NCBI RefSeq assembly: GCF_964026565.1
Contig: NZ_OZ032162.1
Location: 372,001-436,000, forward strand
From: Rickettsia endosymbiont of Ceutorhynchus obstrictus
Lineage (GTDB): Bacteria; Pseudomonadota; Alphaproteobacteria; Rickettsiales; Rickettsiaceae
Reading direction: 5' to 3'
Length of the DNA: 64,000 nucleotides
Shown: positions 8,859-17,201 of the stretch, piece by piece
How the letters are laid out: every line of letters begins with the position of its first letter
Position numbering within the stretch: the first letter of the stretch is position 1
Program-made: the position numbers and the translations under genes
The notes under the pieces: generated by a model
Databases searched by the model: none
What the model was told of the DNA's origin: nothing
What the model saw: the letters and a program-made list of their open reading frames with translations, nothing else

Positions 8859-9065
8859 TTAAGATAATAAACAAGTCTTTAACATAATACTTTCTACCCC
8901 CGAAAGATCAATTTGTCCACTCATGTTAAAGTTCCTAATGTCATTAATAGCATCTAATACGTTCCAATTATCTGAATTAGTTGGTACTATTCCACATAAT
9001 GAAGGTCCCATTTCATAATCAAATATATGAACCCGACCGTTAGTGCTGGAGGTTATTGAACACAT
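8859..9065 (-). CDS. Small hypothetical ORF, doubtful
   Basis: The 68-residue frame encodes a mixed peptide I do not recognise. It lies 42 bases upstream of the 8559-8816 gene on the same strand. Its ATG is directly back-to-back with the ATG of the plus-strand ORF at 9066, so at least one of those two starts must be wrong. It may be a gene fragment. Confidence 0.25.
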   Translation of the reverse strand: MCSITSSTNGRVHIFDYEMGPSLCGIVPTNSDNWNVLDAINDIRNFNMSGQIDLSGVESIMLKTCLLS

Positions 9066-9440
9066 ATGACCTCTACCTATATTAATACGCTTTTAAATGA
9101 TGCCAATGCTTTGGGAGAAACTACACAAATTAAGATCGGGCTTACCATGTATAATGAAAAAGAAGTAGAAATGGTAAATAAATTTTGTGAGTTTTTTGAT
9201 AATCTATGTAATGAAGAAATAGGTGGAGAAGAGCCTGATATAGCTTATTACGGTCACCAGCAATGGCAAAAGATTATAGATGATGCAGCTGAGTTGGTTA
9301 AAATAATGGATAAAAATAATAAAGCCAATAATTTTAGCGATTGTTTAGCACAGTTCAACTATTTTGATGTAGATGGATACGAAGATTACGACGACTTTGC
9401 TGACGATGAAAATATCAAAAATGGTTATAATTTATGGTAA
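9066..9440 (+). CDS. Small acidic hypothetical protein
   Basis: The 124-residue product is very acidic, especially the C-terminal third with its Asp-rich run near 'DGYEDYDDFADDEN'. No motif is recognised. An internal ATG at 9147 ('MYNEKEVEMVNKF') is an alternative start. Strongly acidic small proteins are sometimes immunity proteins or DNA mimics. The remains of a haemagglutinin-type exoprotein follow immediately, but no functional link can be shown. Confidence 0.4.
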   Translation: MTSTYINTLLNDANALGETTQIKIGLTMYNEKEVEMVNKFCEFFDNLCNEEIGGEEPDIAYYGHQQWQKIIDDAAELVKIMDKNNKANNFSDCLAQFNYFDVDGYEDYDDFADDENIKNGYNLW

Positions 9441-9469
9441 AATTTTAAAATATTACTTATATCGGAGTA

Positions 9470-10102
9470 AGTTTTAGAAAGAGTCCATATAGGTTTTGAT
9501 CAAGAATATAACGTACACAACTTTGGCGGCGGCGGTGAGAGCGGTTATAAAAAAGCTGCTTGGACAAATCAGATAGCGAATATAATCGGTAAGCAAATAG
9601 TAAATATTACGGTTAAGGATACACTAGAGATAACAGGCGTGTTAATTGTCAATGCCGAAGAAAGAATAAGAGCGACAACGTTCCGTAACACCTCGCCAAG
9701 GAGGAAGAAGATACCACAGAAATAAACTTTGATCATGCACCGCTTAAAGTTCAGCTAAAAGATAAGCGTCGAGAAATATCAGCAACTATCGGGCAAGGAG
9801 CTATTGCGGTTGGTGAAATTACCGGATATCCGTTAAACCGTAACATTACAGCACAAACGAAGGTAATACATAACGAGGAAGGCAGTTTTGATAGTGTTAT
9901 TCATGCGGATACGTTTGATAGGCTAAGCGGTAATCTGTCTAAGCGTCCAGTGAGCGTAAAGAAGATAGATACGGAAGCAGTACGTAGCGGGCTTGATCCT
10001 GATCCTAGCTTAATCACTCGCACTGGATATTATTTTAGCGATATAGCCGAGAATGTTAAAGATGCTGTAAAAGGTTTAGCTAGCGGCGGTACACATGCGT
10101 AA
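9470..10102 (+). pseudogene. Filamentous-haemagglutinin/CdiA-like remnant
   Basis: About 9484-9724 reads 'VHIGFDQEYNVHNFGGGG' and continues through beta-helix-like 'TVKDTLEITGVLIVNAEE' to a stop. A different frame then continues from about 9700 to 10102 with 'ISATIGQGAIAVGEI', 'LNRNITAQTKVIHNE' and 'ENVKDAVKG'. This succession resembles the region between the haemagglutinin repeats and the C-terminal toxin of two-partner-secreted FhaB/CdiA proteins ('ATIGEGTI...LNRD...'). A frameshift near 9700-9724 and the absence of N-terminal secretion and toxin domains make it a dead fragment. No TpsB transporter is in the window. Confidence 0.6.
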
Positions 10103-10194
10103 ATTTCCTCGAAGCTGGAGTAGATATAGATAAGCTAAACGCTAGAATATATAAATTATTAGGCTAAGCTAAAATATTACTAGTAGTAAAAAAT

Positions 10195-10776
10195 ATGTTT
10201 AATCAAACAAATATTGTATATTCCGTATTATTTGCTGCTTTTCTTGCTACAATAATTAGCTTAATTATTCAATTATTGGGTTATAAAAAAGAGTTAACGG
10301 AATTCGAGAAGAAAGAGATGAGATTAATGGGTTTTTATATGGATAAAAAATTCCTGAACGCTAGTCTTGTTAAAAATTTCGAGTTTCAGGATTCAGAAAA
10401 ATATTCTGATTCTTTTTTAGAAAGTGTTAAATTGTATTATAAATTAGAAGAGCTAAAAATAATTTCAATACAGGAATTAGAAGAGGATAAAGAATTAAAT
10501 TTTTTATTTAAGGAATTATTAGATAATACTATTAAAGAGTTTTTATCTCATCCAATAGGAGATGTTGTTGGATTATACAAAGAATTAGACATGGGATTAA
10601 ATACTGAGCTTACTCATGCTCATCGGTTATATGTATTTTTACCCAAAAATAAGATAAATCAGAAGAAGCAAAAAACTTTGATTTATGCTAAAATTCCATA
10701 TACTATTTCCAAAGACGAGCTTGAAAGCTTAAGTGTATGCATGCATTTAATTAAATTACTTTCGGTTAAGAAATAG
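10195..10776 (+). CDS. Hypothetical protein with N-terminal membrane anchor
   Basis: The 193-residue protein starts with one hydrophobic segment (about residues 9-29, 'VLFAAFLATIISLIIQLLG') followed by Lys/Glu-rich sequence, so it is probably a bitopic inner-membrane protein with a cytoplasmic helical domain. I recognise no family. It lies about 90 bases after a CdiA/FhaB-like remnant, the position an immunity gene would occupy, but this is positional inference only. Confidence 0.5.
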   Translation: MFNQTNIVYSVLFAAFLATIISLIIQLLGYKKELTEFEKKEMRLMGFYMDKKFLNASLVKNFEFQDSEKYSDSFLESVKLYYKLEELKIISIQELEEDKELNFLFKELLDNTIKEFLSHPIGDVVGLYKELDMGLNTELTHAHRLYVFLPKNKINQKKQKTLIYAKIPYTISKDELESLSVCMHLIKLLSVKK

Positions 10777-11226
10777 GATATACTCCTAATATAGCTGACT
10801 TGTAAGAGTGTCAGACATTTGCACGATCATAATTTTCATTGTCAATTCGGTTCTGAAATTGTCTGCTACGCCCCAACTACAAATATAAAAAAGTGGGAAT
10901 AGTATTGAAGGTACCCCTGGGTTGGACTAGAGGACACCTCCAGAAGAGGGAAAAGCATATACTTCATTTATTATCTGAAAGCCCTTAGTGGGAATGATGG
11001 GTACCATCCTACTGCTATAACTGATAGCAAATTTGCTATTAGAACGCTAAAGATTATGCGAAATTTCTGGCATAAGGGAAGAAATCCCTCGCCCCGTTTT
11101 TCTTTGCTGCTAGGTACCTAGTACTTTCAGGTAGCCATTATTTGCATAAATTCTATATTTTTTAACAATTTTATAGTAGAATGTTTACTATAAAAAATAG
11201 TAGTTAAACATTAATAAAAATAAACT
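10777..11226. other. Structured, less AT-rich spacer of unknown nature
   Basis: Positions about 10800-11145 are noticeably richer in G and C than surrounding DNA and contain several local inverted repeats, such as GGGAAGAAATCCC near 11080-11093 and TAGCAAATTTGCTA near 11026-11039. No long frame, tRNA or known riboswitch was recognised. It could be a non-coding RNA, an intron remnant or a decayed gene. The final 80 bases are AT-rich and probably hold the promoter of the next gene. Confidence 0.35.
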
Positions 11227-12093
11227 ATGGTCGATAAAGAGATTAGTAATAGAGCTAATTTAGCAATTTTTGAAGATTATGCTATACGTCGTATATACGA
11301 CAAAAAAACAAAAACTTGGTTTTTTGCTATAGTCGATGTGATTCGTGTACTTACGGGTGCGGCAGATCCTGGTAACTATTGGCGTGTGTTAAAAAATCGC
11401 ATTAAGAAAGAAAATGGATATGAAACCATTACAAATTGTAATGGTTTCAAGTTGAAAGCTCCTGATGGAAAAATGCGTCAAACAGATTGTGCTAATACAG
11501 AAGCACTTTTGCGTATTATTCAGTCTATACCTTCACCAAAAGCAGAACCCTTTAAACTGTGGTTAGCTAAGACCGGCTATGAAAGGATTCAAGAAATTGC
11601 TGATCCAGAAAAATCAATTGATAGAGCAAGAGATAACTGGAAGCGACATGGTCGTAGTGATAAGTGGATACAGCAACGCATGATGGGGCAGGAAACTAGA
11701 AATAAATTGACTGATTACTGGAAAAGTCATGAAATAACAAAAGAGAAAGAATTTGCCATATTAACTAATATTATTCATGAAGAATGGGCTGGTATAAGTG
11801 TCAAAGAACATAAAAATATAAAAGGTTTAAAAAATCATAACTTACGTGATCATATGAATGAAGCAGAATTAATTTTTACTGCACTTGCTGAATTATCTAC
11901 TCGACAAATAGCAGAAACTAGAGACGCTACGGGAATGACAGAAAATAAGATAGCAAGCAAAATAGGAGGAGATATAGCTAAAAAAGCTAAAATAGCTTTA
12001 GAACATAAAACAGGTAAAAAAGTAATTTCAACAGAAAATTATCTACCATTAAAAGATAAGCCTACAAAAAAGCTTACTCCCACAGTTAAATAA
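11227..12093 (+). CDS. BRO-N domain protein (DinD-like / phage antirepressor family)
   Basis: The first 110 residues fit the BRO-N (Bro family N-terminal, Pfam) domain: 'IRRIYDKKTKTWFFAIVDV', 'PGNYWRVLKNRIKKE' and 'TEALLRIIQSIPSPKAEPF'. This DNA-binding module is typical of phage antirepressors and of DinD-like proteins. The C-terminal part ('EFAILTNIIHEEWAGISVKEHKN', shown here only in outline; 'RDHMNEAELIFTALAEL') resembles the DinD-type C-terminus that follows BRO-N in stand-alone bacterial copies. Length (288 residues) is normal for that subgroup. No phage structural genes are nearby, so it is an isolated mobile-DNA gene. The tail is Lys/Thr-rich. Confidence 0.75.
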   Translation: MVDKEISNRANLAIFEDYAIRRIYDKKTKTWFFAIVDVIRVLTGAADPGNYWRVLKNRIKKENGYETITNCNGFKLKAPDGKMRQTDCANTEALLRIIQSIPSPKAEPFKLWLAKTGYERIQEIADPEKSIDRARDNWKRHGRSDKWIQQRMMGQETRNKLTDYWKSHEITKEKEFAILTNIIHEEWAGISVKEHKNIKGLKNHNLRDHMNEAELIFTALAELSTRQIAETRDATGMTENKIASKIGGDIAKKAKIALEHKTGKKVISTENYLPLKDKPTKKLTPTVK

Positions 12094-12177
12094 ATTGCTT
12101 TCGTCTAATGTAGTAACACTAAAAGATAGATTAATCAGAACAAGCAGAAATGGTAGACCATTGCGCTTACAAACAAA

Positions 12178-13840
12178 GTGAGCGTTGTAAGTTAAAAATA
12201 TGATATAACAAATTTTGAAGTCAGTATAAAAGAAGTTTATACTGGCATTAAGAGGGTTGAACTTACCTCTTATTTATGAGCAGAGGTAAGATAGGGGCGT
12301 GAGATACCGTGTGAGCGTAGGTTTTAACGACCGTGTGAATCAAGGTACTCTAGCCCTGACTCTCGAGACGTTTGAATAGTTGAAAGGGATAATGTTTTCA
12401 TACTCCCGTTTACAATCGCAAATATAAAATCTCGAGGTAGTTATGTCCTTATTACTCTTACCCAGGCTTTACTGTTACAAAGCTCAGGTAAGTATCCGAA
12501 GCACAAGTGCTAAAACACAAGGCTTTGGACATGGTATGAGGATGGCTGAGTCGGTTGTAGTAGTGATGAAACTTCGTAATAGGAGTGGAGCGAAGGGCTG
12601 ACAGAAAAGTAAGAACGTGAGAGGGAAACAATGACCGTACACAGCAAAGACGGAAAGACATGGTTAACAAAACTTGAGCGTATAAAGTTGTTATCATCGC
12701 AAAATGAAGAGATAAAGTTCAATAATCTTGGAGATATCATAGACTTAGGGATGTTAGAGGAACAGTATAAGGAACTCGATAGTAAGAAAGCTGTAGGAAT
12801 AGATGGTATAACTAAAGCAGTTTATGGAAAGGATATAAAGGCAAATTTGCTTGTACTACTTACCAAAATCCGTCGAGGTCAATACCGAACTAAACCTGCA
12901 AGAATTACTATGATTTCAAAAGAAGATGGAGGCAAGAGACCGTTGGTAATATCATGCTTTGAAGATAAGATAATCGAGTCTGCAGTAAGCAAGATATTAA
13001 ATGCGGTGTTTGAACCAATATTTCTAAAATGTTCTTATGGGTTCCGCCCTAAATTAAATGCCCATGATGCACTAAGAGAATTAAATAGACTTACGTATAA
13101 CTTTAATAAAGGAGCAATAGTTGAAATTGATATAACAAAGTGTTTTAATACAATTGGACATAACGAGCTGATGGAGTTTCTAAGCAAGAAAATATCAGAT
13201 AAGAAATTTCTAAAGCTAATGAAGAAATTGATAGAAACACCGATTATAGAAAATAATACTATAGCTCTTAACAAAGAAGGTTGTCGTCAAGGTTCGATGG
13301 TTTCACCAATTTTAGCTAATATATTCTTACATTACGTGATTGATAGCTGGTTTGCAAAAATCAGTAAAGAAAACATAGGAGGACAAGCAGGTATGGTGAG
13401 ATATTGTGATGATATGGTATTTGTTTTTGAGAATGAAGAAGCTGCAAGAAAGTTTTATGAGGTTTTACCGACAAGACTAAACAAGTACGGATTGAATATC
13501 AATGAGGCAAAATCGCAAATGATCAAATCCGGCAGAAACCATGCTGAAAATTTAGCTAAACAAGGTAAGAAGATTGAAAGTTATAACTTTCTTGGATTTA
13601 CTTGTTACTGGGGTAAATCAAGGTTTGGCACAACATGGAGACTAAAATATACCACAAGAAAAGATCGATTTACTGAGAAACTTAAAGGACTGAAAGAATA
13701 CCTGAGAAGCAAACTAAACGAGCGAAACAAAACACAGGTATTAGTGCAAGTCATCAAAGTAGTTAAGGGATGGGTCAATTATCATGGTATATCGGATAAC
13801 CAAAGACGAGTAAGTTCATTTATTTATCATAGTAGACGTG
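12178..13840 (+). mobile_element. Truncated group II intron
   Basis: The region before the reverse transcriptase holds structured sequence with a hairpin-like 'GAACTTACCTCTTA...AGCAGAGGTAAGATAGGG' arrangement (12255-12295) typical of group II intron RNA. A GTGAGCG start-like motif at about 12178 is a possible 5' end. After about 13840 the maturase end and domains V and VI are missing and a leucine-rich-repeat gene fragment begins, so the element is 3'-truncated and cannot be mobile unaided. The 5' boundary is uncertain. Confidence 0.6.
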
Positions 13841-13851
13841 CAATATTCTGA
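12631..13851 (+). CDS. ltrA: Group II intron reverse transcriptase/maturase, C-terminally truncated
   Basis: Reverse transcriptase motifs are in order: 'KKAVGIDGITKAVYG', 'KRPLVISCFEDKI', 'CSYGFRPKLNAHDAL', 'VEIDITKCFNTIGH', 'GCRQGSMVSPILANIFL', the catalytic 'RYCDDMVFVF' (YxDD form) and 'YNFLGFTCYWGKS'. The maturase X domain begins and reaches 'KGWVNYHGISDN' but then diverges into unrelated residues. A sister copy at 24244-24633 continues past this point with 'RQFLEKSKYLIYKWLNRRGG', so about 50 residues are lost here. No HNH endonuclease domain is seen. Start ATG follows GAGAGGGAAAC. The symbol denotes the family. Confidence 0.8.
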   Translation: MTVHSKDGKTWLTKLERIKLLSSQNEEIKFNNLGDIIDLGMLEEQYKELDSKKAVGIDGITKAVYGKDIKANLLVLLTKIRRGQYRTKPARITMISKEDGGKRPLVISCFEDKIIESAVSKILNAVFEPIFLKCSYGFRPKLNAHDALRELNRLTYNFNKGAIVEIDITKCFNTIGHNELMEFLSKKISDKKFLKLMKKLIETPIIENNTIALNKEGCRQGSMVSPILANIFLHYVIDSWFAKISKENIGGQAGMVRYCDDMVFVFENEEAARKFYEVLPTRLNKYGLNINEAKSQMIKSGRNHAENLAKQGKKIESYNFLGFTCYWGKSRFGTTWRLKYTTRKDRFTEKLKGLKEYLRSKLNERNKTQVLVQVIKVVKGWVNYHGISDNQRRVSSFIYHSRRAIF

Positions 13852-14114
13852 TTATTTAAGACTATTTTACTTTCTATTTTTTGCACTAGCTCACCGGAAG
13901 AATGCGGTACTGTTCCCCAATTTATATTACCGATAAAATTATTATTTTGTATTTTACTAGCTATTTCCTCTAATTGTTGCGGTGTTAAATGTAACTCCCT
14001 AAGGTCTAAATGAACAAAAGAAGGATCATTTTCTATTATTTTATTTAAAATATTTTGATAATTATCTTTAGAATTAAAAGAAGTAGTAGCAGTAGCTGTA
14101 TATTGTGCTTTCAT
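13827..14114 (-). pseudogene. N-terminal fragment of a leucine-rich-repeat protein
   Basis: The frame encodes a start similar to rickettsial LRR-type proteins: an N-terminal segment, then 'VHLDLRELHLTPQQLEEIA', a typical LRR, then 'NFIGNINWGTVP'. It breaks at about 13840, where the plus-strand group II intron remnant ends, so the gene was cut by that element or by a later deletion. The start has an AGGAT ribosome binding site. The rest of the gene is not in the window. Confidence 0.5.
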
Positions 14115-14438
14115 AAATATCCTATAAGTAATTAATTTTATACTTTAGGTTAGAATGCTTAAAAGATAAGGTTTATAATGAGCTTAAAATTAAAAATATT
14201 TACTTTTAAAAATATCAAACCAATGATTGCTAAAAAACTAATATATTAAATTTAGTTTTTCAACTAATATTTAATATATTTTCAACTATTACACATATAG
14301 TTAATTATTCTTTCAACAATTTAATAATTTATTTTGAGTAGTGCGGCAGAATTATAAAATTTGAGAAAAGATATAAACAAAATAATCTAGTTTAGAGGTT
14401 GTTAAATTATAGCGTCGAAAACAAAGGATCCTTTATTT

Positions 14439-14556
14439 GGCTCTGTTGCAAATAGCAAAATACTACTAAAATTTATATAAATTTTTATGACAGCATGCGG
14501 CTTCAGGATGAAATTTTTTAATTAAATTAGAAGATTTTGCTATTTGCAACAGAGCC
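14439..14556. repeat. MITE with IS6-type terminal inverted repeats
   Basis: The ends GGCTCTGTTGCAAATAGCAA and its complement enclose 118 bases without coding capacity. GGCTCTGTTGCAAA is very close to the termini of IS6/IS26-family elements, so this looks like a non-autonomous derivative. The flanking eight bases do not match. The rest of 14115-15029 has no intact gene. Confidence 0.7.
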
Positions 14557-14734
14557 GAAGATATTATAATTAAAAACTGATGGGCGGGGGGCAATAGTTC
14601 ATTACAATTTACAATTTTTCTCGCAAGAGGTGTTTAACCATTTACTTATAAGGTTTTCAAATTAAAAGTTGCGATAGTGTAAAAAATTCTTTAGAATTGA
14701 AAAAATATTCAAATTATAAGTACTCGATAATAAA

Positions 14735-14890
14735 AAACCGGCAATAGCAAGTTTAGTAGAGCGTCAAGAAGTTGTAAACAGCTTACAAAATGTATTAAAA
14801 GAAAGCTGTTATCCTTATCAAAGTCTAGTGCCGGAAGTATTGGATTTTGTCAAAGCATCGGCGGAAGGCGGAAGAGTTAAAATCAGGTAA
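14735..14890 (+). pseudogene. Short protein-coding remnant
   Basis: An open frame without a start reads 'KPAIASLVERQEVVNSLQNV' and goes on to 'VLDFVKASAEGGRVKI' before a stop. Composition looks like real protein, but I cannot name the family. It lies between the MITE and the SecA-like gene and is probably the tail of a deleted gene. Confidence 0.3.
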
Positions 14891-15029
14891 GGTTACGATA
14901 AACTGTTAAATGTAATCAGCTATTGACCCCTTTAGAGGTAAAATTGTAATAAAAATTTACTCTGCCTCTGATCACCTAACGAAAGGCTTTATAGTAAACA
15001 ACGATTTAATTAATAGGAAAAGTAAAATT

Positions 15030-16217
15030 ATGGTTACAGAATTGACCAAAGGTCTTTATGAGAAATATGAGTTACTTAAAAAGCGTTATAAAGACGTTTT
15101 TCAAGATAGTACAATGAGTCCACAAATTCGAGTAAAAAGCCTCAAGGATATTAATGATAAAAGCAGTAGTAGTAATGCAGATTTGGGGAGAAATATTAAC
15201 GAATTACTAAGTGAAATAGCTCTAGCTGACAATGCTAAAGACTTACTTAAGGGGCAATATAGCAGGGTACAAGATTACTATAGGTATGTCCAATATTATA
15301 CAAAAGAGCAGATATTCAATAAAGCAATAGAACTAAAGGGAAGTATAAATCTAGATATATATTTAGTTATTGCTTTAATGAATAAAGCTAATAAAATTGC
15401 TACTGGGTACGAATTAAGACCGGTACAAATTTTATCTACATTAGAATTTTTTAGAGAAAATGGTGCTTTAAATAAATTTTGTCAAGTTAATACTGGTGAA
15501 GGTAAGACTACGCTTACTTCGTTGATAGCTGTAATAAAAGCGTTACAGGGAGAAACTGTAGATATTATAACCAGCAATGAAGTATTAGCACAAGATGCTG
15601 TAAGAGATAGAGAGGATTTTTACTCTCTGTTTGGTCTTAGCGTTGCTCATAATAATGCAGACCATAGCCATGAGAAAGGTACTCGAGATTGTTACAAGCA
15701 CGATATAGTGTATGGTACTATAGGCAACTTTGAATTTGATTACTTAAAAGATCGAATTAAATTATCTGAGGCGAAAGGAAGCAGAGGATTTGGTTCATTA
15801 ATTATCGATGAAGCTGATAATGTTGTTTTAGATAATGCGGCTCATGTAGCTAAAATTTCTGGACCGATAGCCGGCATGGAATATTTGCAATATGTTTACC
15901 TTAATATATGGCAAGCACTGATTAAGGTGGAACAAATTTTAGGACTACAAGATATAGAAATCGATCAGGTTACTATCGAAGATAAAAGATTAATCCAAGA
16001 AGTAATGAGTATTTGTGTAAAGGCTAATATAAATAATAGTTTGATTCCTAAGTTTTTAGAAAGCTATGTTGATAGAAAGCTAGATGCCTGGATTAGCAAT
16101 GCTGTACATGCAAGGTATGATTATTACCAATATCAACATTATCTTATTGGTAAGAAGGATACCGAGCGAAGTGATATAAGTGCGGAAGAGAATGTTATTC
16201 CTTTACTGGATATCTAG
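15030..16217 (+). CDS. SecA-like DEAD-domain protein (5' part of a frameshifted gene)
   Basis: Residues about 125-285 match the SecA DEAD/N-terminal ATPase domain: 'GYELRPVQILSTLEFF', a Walker A-like 'VNTGEGKTTLTSLIA', 'ITSNEVLAQDAVRDREDF', 'VYGTIGNFEFDYLKDR' and a Walker B 'LIIDEADNVVLDNA'. These are the hallmark motifs of the SecA nucleotide-binding fold 1. There is no preprotein-binding domain, second helicase lobe or zinc-binding tail, so it is not the housekeeping SecA. The frame stops at 16217. A shift near 16200-16210 continues it to 17164. Half-SecA proteins of this sort occur in rickettsial accessory regions beside very large TPR or toxin-like proteins, as here. Function unknown. Confidence 0.75.
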   Translation: MVTELTKGLYEKYELLKKRYKDVFQDSTMSPQIRVKSLKDINDKSSSSNADLGRNINELLSEIALADNAKDLLKGQYSRVQDYYRYVQYYTKEQIFNKAIELKGSINLDIYLVIALMNKANKIATGYELRPVQILSTLEFFRENGALNKFCQVNTGEGKTTLTSLIAVIKALQGETVDIITSNEVLAQDAVRDREDFYSLFGLSVAHNNADHSHEKGTRDCYKHDIVYGTIGNFEFDYLKDRIKLSEAKGSRGFGSLIIDEADNVVLDNAAHVAKISGPIAGMEYLQYVYLNIWQALIKVEQILGLQDIEIDQVTIEDKRLIQEVMSICVKANINNSLIPKFLESYVDRKLDAWISNAVHARYDYYQYQHYLIGKKDTERSDISAEENVIPLLDI

Positions 16218-16501
16218 GAAAGGAATTAGAGATTTTTGAAGGATATTTAAGTTATAGAAGCGGGCTTGGGATAATAAATCGAGAAAAGGTAGAAGAAGAT
16301 ATAACCAATAAAAATTATAATGAAGCAATAAGGAAATTAGAGGAAGTTATAAACTTATATAAGATACTAAAAATAGATCCAACAAAATATAAAAGTGAGT
16401 ATAAACCTGGCGTAAAAGAGTATAAAGAACTCACCTCAAAGGATATTTATAATCAAATAGAATGTAATGAGCAATTAGCAAAATGCTATGAGAAGCTAAT
16501 T

Positions 16502-17164
16502 ATGCTTACTGATGATAAAGTAAAACAGCAAGAATATCTACAAGAAATATTAAATCAGTATATAGGGACAAACGAATTACCTGGGATACTAAGTCACTTA
16601 AGCGAATTAGAACAAATATCCACTAAAAAGGTGGCTGTAATTTATAATAATTTAGGAGCTATATTATTAAAATTATACGATAAAAAAATTAGTTTTAATG
16701 AATTAAAATCTGAGTTGGTTAAAATTTGGAATGAAAACAAAGTAACAATTCACAGTGATCCTATTCAAGAGGAAGAAAATCTAGCAATTATACAAAAAAT
16801 ATTTATTTTAGCGAAGCAACATAATGAAGATAATAATTTTGCAATGGCAGATTCATATAATGGTCTAAAAAACGTATATGAAAGACAAATTCAATTAGTT
16901 ACCGAAGAAACTCAAAAAGAAAACCTGCGTGAATGTATCTCTAAAAATAAAGAAGAGCGAGATAAAATAAACGAACGATTAAATAGAACAGTTAAATACG
17001 AAAATAGTTCTGAAGAAAACAACGTTGATAAAAGTAACGATATTCCTATTACACAACCGGAAATATTAGAGATCATGAAAGAGTCTCAAATTTTAGCTGA
17101 AAACCTAATATCTGATGAAATATCTATAAGCGGTAATTTTGCTGGATGGAATCCATTTAGTTGA
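16502..17164 (+). CDS. 3' part of the SecA-like gene after a frameshift
   Basis: The first ATG is at 16502, but the same frame is open from about 16211 ('GYLGKELEIFEGYLSYRSGL') and abuts the SecA-like ORF, so one gene of about 710 codons (15030-17164) is the likely ancestor. This part is helical with a TPR-like stretch ('NYNEAIRKLEEVINLYKIL' before the ATG) and an acidic C-terminal tail ending 'FAGWNPFS'. No helicase C domain is present. It may be translated alone, but no good ribosome binding site precedes 16502. The next gene begins 37 bases downstream, suggesting one transcription unit. Confidence 0.45.
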   Translation: MLTDDKVKQQEYLQEILNQYIGTNELPGILSHLSELEQISTKKVAVIYNNLGAILLKLYDKKISFNELKSELVKIWNENKVTIHSDPIQEEENLAIIQKIFILAKQHNEDNNFAMADSYNGLKNVYERQIQLVTEETQKENLRECISKNKEERDKINERLNRTVKYENSSEENNVDKSNDIPITQPEILEIMKESQILAENLISDEISISGNFAGWNPFS

Positions 17165-17201
17165 TTTTTGGTTTTAAAGAATCTTAGATCTAAAGAAAAA
17201 T

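Noticed and set aside
15030..16217. Housekeeping SecA
   Set aside because: Only the DEAD half is present; preprotein crosslinking, second ATPase lobe and C-terminal domains are absent, and the gene lies in an accessory region.
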